A DNA stretch of 64,000 nucleotides from Alentia gelatinosa (lineage: Eukaryota > Annelida > Polychaeta > Phyllodocida > Polynoidae). The first letter of the stretch is position 1; each line of letters begins with the position of its first letter. Positions 44,890 to 56,010 of this stretch are shown here, piece by piece. The position numbers were made by a program, and so were the translations under genes. Below the pieces are notes generated by a model, which was given only the letters and a program-made list of their open reading frames with translations, was not told where the DNA came from and did not search any database. Location of the stretch: assembly GCA_950022655.1 (NCBI GenBank), contig OX465584.1, positions 2,613,694 through 2,677,693 on the forward strand, given 5' to 3'.

Positions 44890-45300
44890 TTCTAATCGTG
44901 TAGTCATTCACAAGGCGAAGCCGCATCAATTACGTAGCCATTCAAAGAAGATGGGCTCCAGCGAATGTTATGTTCATCATTGAGGAATGAGCGAGCAATT
45001 ATGACAGACGGTTTTGGATATACTCAGTCTATGATGATCATTTTCTCAACCCCACTTGCACCCAGTCAACTTGCCCTTTCTGCACCTGCCTGAGTCTATG
45101 ATCCAAACGTATCCCATCGAGTTTGAATCTCGTAGTAATTCACAAGACGAAGCCGCATCAATTACGTAGCACCAGTGGGTCTTGAGATATTTCAGTCTCA
45201 AGTGATTGGTCATGGTCAGCTGGATATGCCTCTAAGACCCTGAGACACTGGCACCCTGCTCCTTTCCTAATATAACAGTGAATAGCAGGCAGATAGTGAA
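44890..45300 (+). mobile_element. SINE-like dispersed element, copy 1, with internal duplication
   Basis: GTAGTCATTCACAAGGCGAA, then GCCGCATCAATTACGTAGC, occurs near 44900 and again near 45133. AGTTTGAATCTCGTAG near 45120 resembles a pol III B box. Downstream, GTCATGGTCAGCTGGATATG and GAGACACTGGCACC match the copy at 63770-64000. Confidence 0.65.
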
Positions 45301-45859
45301 GGGGTAGTTTTTTTTGCAGCACGCTTGAAGTCCATGTGAGCTCTCTGACATTTAGTCAATGTATACAGGACGTGCGAGCACGCTGTAATAACACACATAC
45401 CGTGCCTGTCATCGTACGGGGGGCAGACCTGTGACATGCGTACTCAGATGTAGGCTGAGTGCGCATGCTCGCTACCACGTGACACGCCCACCAGGCGGCG
45501 CCACCTCCCAGACGCCCCCTGGTGTACAACAGTCAAACCAAACGTCAGCCTACATAACAAAACAAAAAAATCACCAATGCGCATTAAACAAGTAGCGGGT
45601 TTTGTTTTTTTTAAACCACAAAATGTGTACTTGTGGTGGTTTGTGCGCGGACTGAGCGGCTCACTGCGCCTGGTGGGAGGTTTTTATCTCCACTCAATGA
45701 GGACCGGAGTGACGAGTTCCGATCAGGCGGCGGGGGGGGGGGGGGGGGGGGGCTCACCTGACTCCCCCCCCCCCCCCGCCGCGTTCTGACAGCCGTTAAT
45801 GGACGGGGGACGGGGGGGGGGGGGGGGGGCGGGGTTTTTACGCAGCAGCGCTCAGCAAA
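45301..45859. other. Unique sequence then poly-G/poly-C tracts
   Basis: G- and C-runs near 45732-45751, 45765-45777 and 45810-45829 sit a few tens of bases apart on opposite strands and could pair. No gene. Confidence 0.5.
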
Positions 45860-46190
45860 TTGAGATTATCGACCAGACAGAGATGGCACTTGTCCACGTT
45901 TTCACGGAGGTCCTTGTTTTTATTCCCAGTACATATAAAGATAATGTGCAGACAGAGACGTTATCCTCATTGACAGCAGTAAAAACCTGGTCGGACCCCC
46001 CCCCCCCCCCCCCCACACACACACCACACCACACACTCACACCTCACACCTGTTCTATGGCCAACAACGATGTGTTCTCTATGTTTTCTCAGTCTCCCCA
46101 CATGAGAAATATATCTCCACATCTTTCTTGATTCCAACAGACGCGTATTTTTTGTTCTAATTAAAGCACAAGACATTTGACATTCCTGAT
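45860..46190 (+). mobile_element. TIR element family copy interrupted by poly-C/CA
   Basis: The left end CAGAGATGGCACTTGTCCAC and CCCAGTACATATAAA match the family, and so does CTATGGCCAACAACGATGTG on the right. Between them is a C-run with CACACACAC. Confidence 0.68.
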
Positions 46191-46275
46191 TTAGATTTCT
46201 ATGGATCATAGCATCTGGAAAAAAGGTGGCATGCATCACCAAACCCACGCTCAAGTACCAGTAACCCCCCCCCCC

Positions 46276-46308
<33 letters not shown>

Positions 46309-46914
46309 GCGCACACACGCACACACACACACACGCGCACACACAGCCCGGCCGTATTGTATCCAGAATTCATGGCATGGATATGTACACATTTCATTTT
46401 CATTTTTTAATGATGTGTACTGCATCTCTCGCAGTACGCGAGGTATCCTGAGACAAGTGGACACAAAAAGTAATATAAATGTTAAAGTGAACATTTGTTA
46501 ATCCTCAGAAAAACTTGTACAAAACGGGGCTCACTCTCCAATCTCCAGTAGTGTCAGAGTGAGGGGTACACCCCCCGCCCCCCCCCCCCCCCCCCACCAC
46601 CCAGCACGCGAGGCGCTACCTGTAGGACACGCCAGTCACCAGCATTGTCACTAATGGTGCTGAGACCAGAGCCACCTGGTGTCGTGCATTGACATCACTG
46701 CAGGTGTAGCCCCCATCACCACCTCTCAGCCCCACTGCGTGCCACTCTTGTACCCACTCCTTTATTGTACAAGTATGCACGTTTTCTCACAAATGACGGA
46801 TATCTGAAATGTTTATGTTTTGATTCCTATTCCAATATAAATTATAAGAGTAAAATAAAAACGTACCAACCCTGGTGGTGCGAGGCTTTGTCTGCGACTT
46901 GTTAGAGTACAAAC
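46191..46914. other. CA-rich, poly-C and unique sequence
   Basis: A long CA/CG dinucleotide tract at 46265-46345 and a C-run near 46579-46595. No gene. Confidence 0.5.
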
Positions 46915-47010
46915 GAGTGTAGCAGTGTGTATCTATACGAGTGTGGTAGTGTGTATCTATACGAGTGTAGCAGTGTGTATCTATACGAGTGTGGTAGTGT
47001 GTATTTTATT
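46915..47010. repeat. 24-bp tandem repeat, four copies
   Basis: AGTGTGTATCTATACGAGTG recurs every 24 bp, followed by TAGC or TGGT. Confidence 0.9.
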
Positions 47011-47574
47011 GTTTTATTATGGTTCTGTGTTCATCTCAACCCTGTACGGACATCAGAATAGCATCACAATATGAGAATAATCACTTCACAAATCCAGTGG
47101 ATCTCATGTCTGCCTTCTCACATCCTGGCCGCCGATTGGCCAGTTCCCCATGACGTCATCTCCCACCACTCCGCCACCACCATGGCGTAGTATCAGCGCC
47201 GTATTTGGTTGAGCGCTGCATGTATGTTTTTTAATGTTGTTCCTATGTCTCAACCTGTACCAGGGGTGAGATGATACCCCGTCAGTGTGGGTGTCCTATG
47301 GAGTAATCCCGAGTGTTGTTCAGAAGTCTGCGAGGTCAGAGATCCCGTTTCCATCCCCTTAACCCCCTCCCCCCCTCCTCCTCTACAGGAGTCTGTGTAC
47401 CCCCCTCCCCCCCCCCCCCCCCCCCGCCGTCCATCAAACGGCAGGCTGATCTCCTTGTTGCTCTCTGTGTTGTGTGTGGTGGGGGGGGGGGGGGGGAGGC
47501 GCTCAGAGGGTCAGGACTCACAGTGCAGGGTCTCCCCCCCCCCCGCGCCCCCGGCGCCGACTCAGCTACCTGTG
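47011..47574. other. Unique then poly-C/poly-G sequence
   Basis: C- and G-runs at 47409-47425 and 47480-47496. No gene. Confidence 0.45.
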
Positions 47575-48115
47575 GCAGGGCGGTGTACGGCGGGCGGTGT
47601 ACGGCGGGCGGCGTACGGAGGGCGGTGTTCGGCGTACGGTGTACGGCGGGCGGTGTACGGTGTAGGGCGGGCGGCGTAGGGCAGGCGGTGTAGGGCGGGC
47701 GGCGTACGGAGGGCGGTGTTCGGCGTACGGAGGGCGGTGTACGGCGTACGGAGGGCGGTGTACGGCGTACGGAGGGTGGTGCACGGCGTACAGTGTACGG
47801 AGGGTGGTGCACGGCGTACAGTGTACGGGGGTGGTGTACGGCGTACGGCGTACGGAGGGTGGTGTACGGCGTACGGCGGGCGGCGTACGGTGTACGGCGG
47901 GCGGTGTACGGTGTACGGCGGGCGGTGTACGGTGTACGGCGTACGGAGGGTGGTGTACGGCGGGCGGCGTACGCCGTACGGAGGGCGGTGTACGGTGTAC
48001 GGAGGGCGGCGTACGGCGTACGGTGTACGGCAGGGGGTGTACGGTGTACGGCGGGCGGCGTACGCCGTACAGAGGGCGGCGTACGCCGTACGGAGGGCGG
48101 TGTACAGCGCGCGGA
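47575..48115. repeat. 14-bp array (GTGTACGGCGGGCG), inverted relative to 22070-22835
   Basis: Units of GGCGGTGTACGGCG or GGCGTACGGAGGGCG; the reverse complement is the 22-kb array unit. More variable than that array, with TTC and CAGTG variants. Confidence 0.92.
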
Positions 48116-48629
48116 CAGAACCGGGGCCCAGTACTTCAGCCCGGACCCCGGACCGCGGTCTGCACCGAGGTCTCTGTAGTAAGACGGGGGGCGGGGGTAT
48201 GTGGGTATTCTGGGCAGGTAATCACTTGAGCTTTGTCTTTGGTCGTGTTTCACAAGACGAGGCCGAGGAGACGCTGCCACTTTACTGGACGGTGCGCCGA
48301 CACCGGGGTGAAGAGAGCAGAGGGCGAGGAGCACACAGAGGGAGAGTAAAGCCGAGAGATCGAAGCCGGGCGCGCACACAGGTGTGAGGGGACACTGGAC
48401 CTCAGAGCGCCCGCCGGGATCCGCGCTCAATACAGGTGTGAACACAGGTGTGACACCCATCTGAGCGGGTGTCAGGGCGGCCGGCCGGTCACACCTCCAT
48501 ACAGCCCGCTTCACGCCCACCTTCTCACACCCGTTTTGCCGCGTTCACACCCGTTATACCGCGTTCACACTCGCCCTCCACATCCGCCTTACAAACCCCA
48601 ACATGCCACAAGAAAGCGGAGAGGGCAGT
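48116..48629. other. Unique sequence
   Basis: CACACCCGTT phrases near 48525-48560 are weakly repetitive. No gene recognised. Confidence 0.45.
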
Positions 48630-48880
48630 TCTCGACTTGAACAAGGACATCACTTTTTCCATGTTCAGTGTATGGGAGTCCTTTTCTCTTGTGTAAGACT
48701 CAGATATGATAAATCGAGTCTCATTCACACCAATAAAACGGTGGTTCAAACCACACACCTTACCGTGGCTGACACCGATGTATTTTCTATTGTTCTCTAG
48801 TCTCTCTATACACAATCCAAAGTTTAACCTACAAATTGATTTCCATATCAATATTTTTTCTGAACCTAACTCACAACCCT
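48630..48880 (+). mobile_element. TIR element family copy
   Basis: Shares CTCATTCACACCAATAAAAC, GGTGGTTCAAACC, GTGGCTGACACCGATGT and TCTCTAGTCTCTCT, with a right end CTCACAACCCTG that is a decayed terminal repeat. Confidence 0.72.
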
Positions 48881-49337
48881 GGCCACAAGAAAGGTAGGGA
48901 AAGAAACGCACACACAAAACGCTTTGACAAAATTTTGGGGTTGCTGATTTTTGTCAAAATCAAGAGATTTTGTCCATTAAAAGCTCGCTTCAAAGACAAT
49001 CGTGGCGGTTCGCTTCAGTCGGTGTTTTTTAGGTTTGACGAGGTGTGAGATTACTGCGGGTACGGGTAAGCCTCAGTGTGGACGGTTATTACACATTAAC
49101 ATGGTTTTATGTAAACACTTTAGGAGGTGAACTCTGAATACAAAACAAGTTACGTAATCGAAAAATCAAATTACAATGTATATTTAATATACATGTTCCA
49201 CATATTATGATCCACCAAATGCAGTGTCCATAGAAAACATACAGCGAGTATATATCACCATACCCGGAGGATACAGATATGTTGTATGGTCCGAACTGCT
49301 AAAGCCGGCGCATACTATCGTAAAACTGGATAAGTCT
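48881..49337. other. AT-rich unique sequence
   Basis: Nothing recognised. Confidence 0.45.
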
Positions 49338-49450
49338 TAATCCTGGCCGCCGAATGCCATGATTGGAGTTTGGCAAAGTGACTTCATGAGGCGAAACCGA
49401 GTGAAGTCCTGAGCCAAAACTCCAGGAGTGGCATGCGGTGGCCACGATTA
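49338..49450. mobile_element. 113-bp palindromic foldback element
   Basis: The left arm TAATCCTGGCCGCCGAATGC, then CATGATTGGAGTTTGG and GACTTCA, pairs with the right arm TGAAGTCCTGAGCCAAAACT, then CCAGGAGTGGCATG and CGGTGGCCACGATTA. Pairing runs almost end to end. No coding capacity. CCTGGCCGCCGATTGG at about 47124 suggests a related fragment. Confidence 0.8.
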
Positions 49451-49619
49451 AAACAAATCAGGTTTTGATTTTATCCTACCCCGTCTTCTCGATTTTGGAA
49501 TATTACGTGATAACAATTCTGCATGCCACTAGTGGCATATAAAACTGTATACCAGTCAGCTTGGCATACGGAAACTCACAATGTTAAGTCTATGGGATTT
49601 TATATTAGGGGTAGGATAA

Positions 49620-49795
49620 AGAAAAATGGTGCACATTGGTATAAGTAGAGTCTCCTACACCTCCCCACAGACCCTCAGCCCCGCTCCATGGCACCATTGA
49701 TGTGTTTTCCATGGTCTCTCGGTCTCTCTGAGGCAATAAATTCCACATGAAATAAATCTTCCACTTTTTCCCCTAATCCCAGTTGACTTGCCTGT
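49620..49795 (+). mobile_element. TIR element family copy
   Basis: ACCTCCCCACAGACCCTCAG, CTCGGTCTCTCTGAGGCAAT and AAATTCCACATGAAAT match the family consensus. The right end is CCCAGTTGACTTGCCTG. Confidence 0.75.
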
Positions 49796-50264
49796 ATTTT
49801 AGAATCTGTTAATTTCCGATGTTTTCCCCCGTCCTGACTCTCCTCTGGGTTGTTGTTGCGGGGTGGGGTGAGGGGGGGGGGGGCTCATAGTAAACGACAA
49901 AACGGGAACTGAAGCCCGAGTCGCGAGGCGGTCATCTCTCCCACTCACCGCGCCCGGCACGCACACACCACACCCCCAATAAAACAATATTGGTCTGAGA
50001 GGACAAAATAAAACCACACACAAAAAGATCACACGGATCGGGGGGCCGCCGGGCGGTAGTTCACACCTCGCCGCTAGGGAGCGTGGTCACCGACACCTAG
50101 CGGTGAGAAGTGACACCTGTGAGGGGCAGGTCTGAGACCCCAATCTGGTAACACCCCCCCCCCCCCCCCCCCACACACACACACATACACAACGGTGTCA
50201 CGTGGGTGGGGGGGGGGGGGGGGGGTTAAAAAAATCCAGCACAAAACTCAAGTATCTATTTACA
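49796..50264. other. Unique plus poly-G/poly-C/CA sequence
   Basis: A C-run with CACACACACA (50153-50186) and a G-run (50207-50225) lie within 70 bp. No gene. Confidence 0.5.
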
Positions 50265-50475
50265 CAGTTACCAGCTATCCATTTTCCCTGGAAATATTTT
50301 TCATTTTTAGGATGCAAATTTCTTTTTCCAATCATATTTATTCATGCCAATATAGCCTCCCCCCAGACCCTCAGCCGCATTCCATGGCCAACATTGACGT
50401 GCTTTCTCGTTTTCTCGGTCTCTCCGAGGCGGTGAATTCCACTATTCTTCTGCCCTCAGCTGACATCCCTCTTAT
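50265..50475 (+). mobile_element. TIR element family copy
   Basis: TCCATTTTCCCTGGAAAT at left, ATTCATGCCAATATAGCC, CCCCCAGACCCTCAGCCGCA, CTCGGTCTCTCCGAGGCGGT in the middle, and AGCTGACATCCCTC at right. Confidence 0.75.
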
Positions 50476-50919
50476 TGATACAACTTTGCTGAAATATGAA
50501 TTCATATACTCTCTGTTGTGACTTAATACACACCAAAAGAAATCGTACCCGAAAAAATTCGCGTACACACGTGATTTTTTTTTTTTTGTTAAAGAAAGAT
50601 ACTGTATATTGTCTGGTGCACATGGATACTTGACCGTTCTGGTTGTACCTACAGTGGCATGTTTTGCCTACCAGACGGGGTGGGAAGTCAACGTGTAAGA
50701 CATTGTGCCTCGACGTATGGCCCGATAGAGTTCTCCGGTAACCATTTAACCCCTCTGTGTGCCTCCCTGTGTATGTGGGGGGGGGGGGGGGTGATTAGAG
50801 CGCGCCTTGTTTACCTCACCACGCCCCCCCCCCCCCCCCCCCCCCCCACGGCTCATTAGTGACCTTCAGCTCCGTGAACGGGGATTTGTTGATGACGGTC
50901 ATTGTGTGGTCATTGTCTC
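50476..50919. other. Unique then poly-G and poly-C tracts
   Basis: G-run near 50777-50791 and C-run near 50825-50847. Nothing else recognised. Confidence 0.45.
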
Positions 50920-50998
50920 GGGGCGATCACTGTCTCGGGGCGATCATTGTCTCGGGGCGATCATTGTCTCGGGGCGATCATTGTCTCGGGGCGATTCA
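50920..50998. repeat. 17-bp tandem repeat, about five copies
   Basis: TCTCGGGGCGATCATTG repeats with an exact 17-bp period. Confidence 0.92.
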
Positions 50999-51164
50999 CC
51001 GTGACACGTGGCTCGCTGTCCGCGCGCACCAAGCCCCAACAGTCTGACAACAGACAACAGATGTGTTCACTTGTATTTCTCAATTCCCTACAGGTATGTG
51101 AGAAGAATAGCAAGATTCCCCTTTCAACATTTCAGGACCGTTCAAATCGGTCATGTCTTCTTTT

Positions 51165-51360
51165 TAAACAGAGGTGGCAGCGTTCCACTTTTCAATGGAA
51201 GTTTACTTTTATATTATCAGTATATACAATTCGTTTCCGGTGAGGAACAAATATATCAATTGAGCGTCATTCACAACAGTAGAGAGTGGCGCCCCTCACC
51301 ATGGCAGGAAATTCCTCATGAAAGTATTTCCTTTGCTCTTTTCGTGACCCCATATTTACA
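51165..51360 (+). mobile_element. TIR element family copy, left end recognisable
   Basis: CAGAGGTGGCAGCGTTCCAC, TTTCAATGGAAGT, TATCAGTATATACAA and TTGAGCGTCATTCACAAC are family sequence. AAATTCCTCATGAAAGTATT belongs to the right half. Confidence 0.7.
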
Positions 51361-52127
51361 TATTAAAGTAGCACAGATTGTCTCAGATTGAGATTTAACC
51401 AACATTTAATCTATAAGATATTTATTATCGCTTCCCGCTGTGACTTGACATAACTGTAACTGAATACATCATAAGATGTAGCGGTACGAGATAACGAGAG
51501 ACAACCCTCATGTAGAACGGGAAGTGGGTATCTCCCGTTGGGGGGAGAGGTGCTAGGCGGCACTTAGGCCGACTTTAGGCGTGGTTTACGGAGGCGCCGC
51601 TAAATTAGGCTTTAAACACGTTGTGGCCGCGTACCTCCAGAGGGCGCCTCGACAAGACCCGCTTGTTACCGGCGGCGGCCTTTTGACCAGCAAAGCCCTC
51701 AGATTGTCGGCCATTGTTGACCACTGTGTCACGTGACCGCTAAATGAAGGCGGGCAGCGTCTCCGTGACGTCACCGTGCGCGCGCCGCCCTGCCCCCTAG
51801 CGGCGCGGCCGGATAGTGAGGGCGTATTGTCCGCGTACAATGAACGGCGCATTGTCTCGCCCGGCCACGCGTAACGCGGTGAGATCTGACGGGATTTACG
51901 CCGTCTTGACACCAGGCGGCGCGCGGTAGGAGAAATTGAAATTGGGATTTGGATGTTTTCTTAACCATACCCGGTGTGACTAATTGGAGGAGGGGGGGGG
52001 GGGGGTTAAGGATGGTCAGTCCCGGGCGGTGGTGAGGGGGTGGGATCAGGGGGTGGTGAGGGGGGTTGGTGAGGGGGGTGGATCAGGGGTCGGGGCGCTA
52101 ACTGGACGCGGGGGGGGGGGGGAGGGG
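51361..52127. other. CpG-rich region, then G-rich repeats upstream of a TATA promoter
   Basis: 51585-51910 is CpG-dense, with CGGCCATTGTTGACC near 51708. 51987-52125 is G-rich with GTGAGGGGGTGGATCAGGGG-like repeats. No exon supported. Confidence 0.45.
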
Positions 52128-52287
52128 TATATAGAGGGGTATATAAGACCTCCCTCACAGTGGGGGTGAGATTCACCGTCACACGAGACACGGACTTTAA
52201 CAAGGTCCCTAACACGGCGCAGACGTCACCTCACAATCTCCTAGCACAGTCGCGCACACTACCGGAAGTGCCGGTTTGACATGCGCC
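52128..52287 (+). promoter_or_regulatory. TATA-box promoter and 5' leader of the 52288 first exon
   Basis: Two TATA boxes in tandem, TATATAGA at 52128-52135 and TATATAAG at 52140-52147, stand about 140-160 bp before the start codon. A start of transcription about 30 bp downstream (near 52170-52180) would leave a leader of roughly 110 bases. This is the only canonical TATA promoter I can tie to a coding exon in the window; the other two first exons have CpG-type promoters. Confidence 0.68.
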
Positions 52288-52666
52288 ATGGACTGTCACT
52301 ATTACCAGGAGACCCCCTATTATCGCTCACCTCAGACTCCGCACCCTGGAGGAACCGGAAGGTACCAGCTCCAGGAGCCCGCGCACAGCGAGGGTCTGTG
52401 GGAGGAGCCGTGGAGGGGCGAGGAGGTGTGTTACTATGGCAACACGGCGTCAGAAGGCGGCTGTTACCAGGACTGCGGTCAGCAGGGGGCCTTCACCAGC
52501 TTCACGGACCAGCTCGCCGCCTGGGACGCGCCCCACGCCGCGCCCCCCTGCAGGGCCCTACGAGAACTGCCAGTGGGAGTGGGGCTCGGGGGTGAGAGAG
52601 GCCCACCCGTACACCACCATCCCCCCCGCCGTCAGCAGCTGCCGCTACGGCAACTCCAACTTCCCC
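52288..52666 (+). CDS. First coding exon (MDCHYY...), with one apparent frameshift, cut by the assembly gap
   Basis: The start codon sits in a perfect GCCATGG context. The peptide opens MDCHYYQETPYYRSPQTPHP and is rich in Tyr, Cys, Gln and Trp: GLWEEPWRGEE, CYYGNTASEGGCYQDCG, then GAFTSFTDQLAAWD. At a run of six C (52543-52548) the protein-like frame moves by one base. Downstream the good frame reads GPYENCQWEWGSGVREAHPY, then TTIPPAVSSCRYGNSNFP up to the Ns at 52667. One extra C in the run explains this. An assembly or read error is more likely than a broken gene, because both sides keep GC-ending coding composition. The exit phase is hidden in the gap. Whether this is another first exon of the same gene or a separate gene is undecided. 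No family recognised. Confidence 0.72.
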
Positions 52667-52866
52667 NNNNNNNNNNNNNNNNNNNNNNNNNNNNNNNNNN
52701 NNNNNNNNNNNNNNNNNNNNNNNNNNNNNNNNNNNNNNNNNNNNNNNNNNNNNNNNNNNNNNNNNNNNNNNNNNNNNNNNNNNNNNNNNNNNNNNNNNNN
52801 NNNNNNNNNNNNNNNNNNNNNNNNNNNNNNNNNNNNNNNNNNNNNNNNNNNNNNNNNNNNNNNNNN
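52667..52866. other. Assembly gap of exactly 200 N
   Basis: A round-number gap that begins inside a coding exon and ends inside a 31-bp tandem repeat. It probably hides the exon end, the donor and a collapsed or unreadable array of unknown real length. Confidence 0.95.
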
Positions 52867-52930
52867 CGTCGCGGTCTGATCGGGGACTGTCAGTGCACGT
52901 CGCGGTCTGATCGGGGACTGTCAGTGAGTA
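52867..52930. repeat. 31-bp tandem repeat at the right gap edge, two copies visible
   Basis: CGTCGCGGTCTGATCGGGGA plus CTGTCAGTG starts at 52867 and 52898. The second copy runs into GTCAGTGAGTAGT, containing GTGAGT, a strong donor-like sequence at 52924-52929. Confidence 0.85.
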
Positions 52931-53300
52931 GTACATGGCGAGGGGCGTTCTGCCCTGGGCACGTGTACGTCCCGCCTCTCATCTCAACTCTTATTAGCAG
53001 CGCGGATATCAGTCAGTAAGGCCCTTGACTTATAAATGTGTACACTTGAGAATACAGTAGTGGATTCGACAGAGTATGTGTGCATGAATGTAAGCCATGT
53101 GAAAGGAGGCGACTTCCAACTCAGTCAAGTAGTAGCTTTGGGAGACTTAAGATGTGAAACTAAGGCTATAATTATTAATAGCAACTTGTAAATACGTACA
53201 CGTGAAAATAAGTGGACTTTAAGTGGACGTGTAAGTGTATAGACGTGAAGCTGCCGTGAAAGCCGGAGTCCTGTGTGCAGGGCGTGTCTACTATTTATTA
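52931..53300. other. Unique sequence
   Basis: Nothing recognised. Confidence 0.4.
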
Positions 53301-53760
53301 AACAGCCCCCGCTCCGTGCTCCTCACAAAACACCGCTGACTTGTGACGCCCCCTGCCGGCCCGCGCCGCAAACACAATGCGCCGCCTGGCGGGCGGGCAC
53401 GCCGTGCCACCGGAACCGGAAACCCGACCCGCCGACGATCGACGCCTAATTGTGAGCAACAAACGGCGCGCTGCCGTCGTCCGCCGCGCCAATTATCTCC
53501 TCTCTCAATCCCCGCGGCGGCGCTAATCGGGCGTGGTGTAACCGATCCCCGCCAGGGGCGCGGTGGGGCGGGGGCAGGCGGCTTCCGGCGGCGGCCATTG
53601 AGAGCGGCGTCTCCGGGAACAAAGTGGCGCCGTGCGGCGGGACGCGGCCACGGCGTCTCGCGAGATGAAGGAGCGGGACGCGGCGTCTGGTGCGCGCGCA
53701 TCGCCTCATTGTCGTCTGCCGGCGTCTCCGGTCAGCGTCTGAGGAATAATTCATCATAAA
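53301..53760. other. CpG-rich island-like patch
   Basis: Dense CpG with GCGGCGGCCATTG near 53588. No TATA or convincing exon on either strand; several short open frames are composition artefacts. A non-coding first exon cannot be excluded. Confidence 0.45.
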
Positions 53761-53818
53761 GACGGCCAGTCGTTATCCCAGTCGTTAAGCCAGTCGTTAT
53801 TCCAGTCGTTAACCGCCG
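53761..53818. repeat. Short tandem repeat CCAGTCGTTA(A/T), four copies
   Basis: GCCAGTCGTTATCCCAGTCG and following copies at about 15-bp spacing. Confidence 0.8.
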
Positions 53819-55494
53819 TGATCCCGAGCCACCCTCCACGCCGCCAGGCAGACTGGCATTTCCGTTATTAGTCCTTTTTTGGTTTTGGTTTTTTTATTAA
53901 TGAAATATGCGAAAACTTCGATGACAATTCCCCATCCTATATAAAACCATATGAGTATCAACATCATTAAAGGATGGTGGTAGACTGACCACGGTACTGT
54001 CAGTATCAGCCTATAAATATCCGCCAAAGGAGCCCGCGTACTAGAGGGGGGGGGGGGGGTGAACAGTGTGACGTCGTGGTTCAGGGCGGGCGTACGGACG
54101 GGCTGACCGCGGCGGGGCGGGGGGGGGGGGGGGGTGTGTATCGGTGTTCTGATCGCCGCGTGCCCGCCTCACTCTTAACCCAGTGCCACACTCACGTGTC
54201 AAGCACCTAGTTGTACCCCCGTTTATCTGGTCGTGTTAAATTGACACGGCACGCCTCCCTCACACCCTTTAAAAGAACATATTGGACACGTTAAATTAGC
54301 CAAATAAAAACGCCGACCATTCAGGGTGAGTGTGGTGGGTGGAGGAGGTGGGGGGAGAGTGAGAGGTGGAGATTGACAGCGCACACCGGGCGGGTGGTCG
54401 AGGTGCACCCTGCTCTCTGTGTGTGTGTGTCGGGGGGTGGCGCGGGGTGTCGCGGGGGTGAGGGAGCCGCAGGTGTGGCCGCCCGCGGGGTTGTGTCTCG
54501 GAGCTGCGCTGATGAATAATGTACACAATATACAGCGGCACAGGTGGGTCCGTTACCACCGTCTCCACCCTCCCCGTCTTCATCAAGCCGTATCTCCGGA
54601 ACCGCTGCCCCCGCCCTGACCACACCTCACAGCCGGGAGACGGGCGCCCGCCCGACACGCCTCAGTGGGATTCTCGCCGGGTTCCGGGCGGGCGGCGGCC
54701 CGGACGTGGCAGGCAGGTTTTGGCGGGAAGCAGCAGACGACACTGCGCGGGGTGCGTTCACGACCATTTGATCGGCGCGGCCCGCTGCACGCGGCGCCGT
54801 CTGATCCCCGCTGACCCTTTGTGTAGCCCTCTGACTGCCCCCCCCCCCCCCCCTCCACACACACACCCAGCCCTACCGCTCCTCTCCACAGCCACCCCTA
54901 CCCCACCGACCCCGCCTGACAGGCGCAGCAGTAGCGGGGTGCAGGAGAATCAGAGGCAGGCCTTCCGCCATTTGTTTGTGCCGGGTTTGTTTGATAATGA
55001 ACGCTGTGTGGCGGGTGAAAGGATCCCCCCCCCGCCCCCCCCCCCCCCGCGTCGTCGTCCCCAGCCTTCTTGGTGGCGTTACTTAATGCGATGTGTTTCC
55101 TAATGCACCGCGCTGCGCTCTGGGGTCATTTAGCAATGGTGGCAGCGGCCGAGTGCTTAGATTAAGGAGGTGGTAGGGGGTGCGGGGGGGGGGGGGTGTG
55201 TGCACGTGCCGCCCCCCCCCCCCCCGTCAGTCGCCGGTAACTGCAGGTCTCCACAAAGTCAACTCCAGGAGAAAAGGAGAAGATGAAAGGAGATTTAACT
55301 AACTGTTAATGTGGCAGGTAGCTGTGGTACACAGGTAAAAACCACATGTATGTATGTGTGTGTGATTTGAATGAGACATGTATAGAGACACGGCCTGTAG
55401 ATATACAGGTGCGAACAGTTCGATGGTTCAGTCATTTCACCCTTCTGTCCTCGTCCAATAAGATTCTACTCAGCCTCGTATTATACAGAACTGT
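53819..55494. other. Mixed unique and poly-G/poly-C sequence; fragment of repeat family 2
   Basis: G/C-runs near 54048-54059, 54120-54134, 54838-54853, 55027-55048 and 55183-55224. AAAGAACATATTGGACACGT near 54272, followed by TAAATTAGCC, matches the right part of dispersed family 2 (3881, 8392). No gene supported. Confidence 0.5.
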
Positions 55495-56010
55495 GTCCGT
55501 ATCTCCTACGTGTATCGCCTGCTCCTACCCATGTCGTATTTACCATTATATACCTGTGACCGTCCTACGTATACCGCCCGCTCCTACCCATGTCGTATTT
55601 ACCATTATATACCTGTGACTGTCCTACGTATACTGCCCGCTCCTACCCATGTCATATTTACCATTATATACCTGTGACCATCTTAGGTATACCGCCCGCT
55701 CCTACCCATGTCATATTTACCATTATATACCTGTGACTGTCCTGCGTATACTGCCCGCTCCTACCCATGTCGTATTTACCATTATATACCTGTGACCGTC
55801 CTACGTATACCGCCCGCTCCTACCCATGTTATATTTACCATTATATACCTGTGACCGTCCTACGTATACCGCCCGCTCCTACCCATGTTGTATTTACCAT
55901 TATATACCTGTGACCGTACTACGTATACCGCCCGCTCCTACCCATGTCGTATTTACCATTATATACCTGTGACCGTCCTACGTATACCGCCCGCTCCTAC
56001 CCATGTCGTA
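55495..56010. repeat. 59-bp minisatellite, about nine copies
   Basis: GCTCCTACCCATGTCGTATT and TACCATTATATACCTGTGAC recur every 59 bp. Confidence 0.95.

Noticed and set aside
47336..48520. 394-residue minus-strand open frame
   Set aside because: Mostly the 14-bp repeat read through; only the edges are unique and lack splice or promoter support.
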